Positions 13,196 through 14,045 of a stretch of DNA of 14,045 nt are shown in pieces. How positions within the stretch are numbered: the first letter of the stretch is position 1; each line of letters opens with the position of its first letter. The position numbers were made by a program, and so were the translations under genes. Below the pieces are notes generated by a model that did no database searches, was not told where the DNA came from, and worked only from the letters and a program-made list of their open reading frames with translations. This DNA is from Microcaldota archaeon (GTDB lineage: Archaea > Micrarchaeota > Micrarchaeia > Micrarchaeales > CABMGC01): assembly GCA_021792235.1 (NCBI GenBank), contig JAJYVC010000030.1:1-14045 (forward strand). Reading direction: 5' to 3'.

Positions 13196-14045
13196 ATGTC
13201 CAGGCAGAACAAGCGTACTGAAAGGGAACCAAGGCTGGCAAGGAAGATACAGGTTGCAAAGGAGCATGCAGGCGTGCCAAAGAAGCGCTTACCCACAGCA
13301 AAGCTCATTGCATCAGCGTCTGTGGTCATCGTGTTTATAACCCTCGCAGCACTCGTGCTCAATTATGAGTCGTCCATCGGCCTGAGCCAACTGCCATCCT
13401 TCCAAAACCTCGGCGCCTCACCAAAGCAGGTCTTGGCCAATCTTCCAGGCCTCCAGGGCTACGATGCGAGCCAGCAGCTCTCGAACTTCACTCTCTCCCA
13501 TCTGGCCCGCGTATCCGAGCTCACCGTCGTTTATTCTGGAATGGCATATGCTCATGGAAACGGGGCAGCAAGCCTTCTGGCCTTCAATTCACCAATAAAT
13601 GTCTTCCTCTCTAAATATGGCCAGGACCGCAGGTTCAGTGTTAACCTGACAAGTGCGTCGGTACTTGGCGATATCAGCATAATATACGCTAGCATGTTCA
13701 ATTCCACGTTCATCTGCGAGAACTTCAATGCCACAGCAGCTTCGCTGGGCAACCAGAACGGTGTCCTTTTTGGAAGCAGAGAGATGCATTGCAGCAGCGG
13801 TAACCTGCTGCTTGGAGTGAACCTTGGCAACGTGTCTGTCTTCGATCCAACACAGTTGGCGAGCTATGGGATAACCCCAAGATACACAAGCGTTTACCAG
13901 AGCGAATACCGTGGCCTAAACTGCACATACCTGTCAGGTACGATTTCTCAGGTTGCATCTAATGGAACAAATGAGGGTTCGGGGAAATTCGGCATGTGCT
14001 TGTCAGACCAGTATTACGTGCCCCTCAGCCTATCGGCCATATTCT
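13196..14045 (+). CDS. Membrane-anchored surface protein, sequon-rich (3' end outside window)
   Basis: The frame is open from ATG 13196 to the window end (283 codons, no stop), so the protein is partial here. Residues 1-36 are strongly basic and cytoplasmic (MSRQNKRTERE..., KKRLPTAK). One hydrophobic span (about 37-57, LIASASVVIVFITLAALVL) follows, then an outside region rich in Ser, Asn, Leu and Gly. That region has seven N-x-S/T sites (NFT, NLT, NST, NAT, NVS, NCT, NGT) and four cysteines, probably in disulfides. The layout is that of a type II surface glycoprotein. I do not recognise the ectodomain. The start follows a TATA box by about 28 nt with no ribosome site, so it should be leaderless. 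Confidence 0.8.
   Translation, partial: MSRQNKRTEREPRLARKIQVAKEHAGVPKKRLPTAKLIASASVVIVFITLAALVLNYESSIGLSQLPSFQNLGASPKQVLANLPGLQGYDASQQLSNFTLSHLARVSELTVVYSGMAYAHGNGAASLLAFNSPINVFLSKYGQDRRFSVNLTSASVLGDISIIYASMFNSTFICENFNATAASLGNQNGVLFGSREMHCSSGNLLLGVNLGNVSVFDPTQLASYGITPRYTSVYQSEYRGLNCTYLSGTISQVASNGTNEGSGKFGMCLSDQYYVPLSLSAIF

Noticed and set aside
1..14045. CRISPR array, insertion sequence or rRNA genes
   Set aside because: No regularly spaced repeats, transposase motifs or rRNA signatures were seen by reading both strands.

Overview
The window looks like part of a DPANN-type archaeal chromosome, most like the acidophilic Micrarchaeota (ARMAN) lineage. The prolyl-tRNA synthetase is of the archaeal/eukaryotic type with a C-terminal zinc module. 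tRNA-Trp carries an intron at position 37/38 with a loose bulge-helix-bulge fold. TATA boxes sit about 26 nt ahead of leaderless starts, and genes inside transcription units use GGTG-type Shine-Dalgarno sites. GC content is intermediate and most genes are compact. The lineage is an inference from these traits, not from a database match.

Layout: (1) 1-1407 is a worn accessory stretch with a frameshifted HEYGH metallopeptidase-like gene and a frameshifted GNAT acetyltransferase. (2) 1401-5887 lies on the minus strand: a tightly coupled HAD hydrolase and proS pair, a secreted or membrane-anchored beta-propeller-like protein (DUF5005/DUF4185-like), and a proline dehydrogenase. (3) 5959-6109 is tRNA-Trp(CCA) with a 78-nt intron, divergent from the proline dehydrogenase gene. 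(4) 6185-8196 holds a small Gly-rich membrane protein, an MFS transporter and an unknown 140-aa protein built from two copies of one motif. (5) 8197-8607 is a decayed interval with the first 20 codons of an NAD(P)-binding (GATGxxG) protein and an orphan ORF. (6) 8608-9595, minus strand, is a secreted PF03640-type repeat protein followed by a DoxX-like protein. (7) 9671-11537 is a coupled pair: a PIG-L deacetylase and a short CysRS-family ligase that resembles MshC of mycothiol synthesis. (8) 11547-13112, minus strand, is a phytoene-desaturase/PYROXD2-like FAD oxidoreductase. From 13196 to the window end runs a membrane-anchored, sequon-rich surface protein with no stop in the window.

The most interesting signal is the deacetylase/ligase pair. 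In actinobacteria MshB (PIG-L) deacetylates GlcNAc-Ins and MshC (a CysRS paralogue lacking the C-terminal tRNA-binding part) adds cysteine. Here the same two families are four bases apart in an archaeal context, divergent from a DoxX/PF03640 operon and convergent with a flavoprotein. This could be an undescribed low-molecular-weight thiol pathway in a tiny archaeon. Alternatively the short ligase may simply be the organism's CysRS. The sequence alone does not decide.
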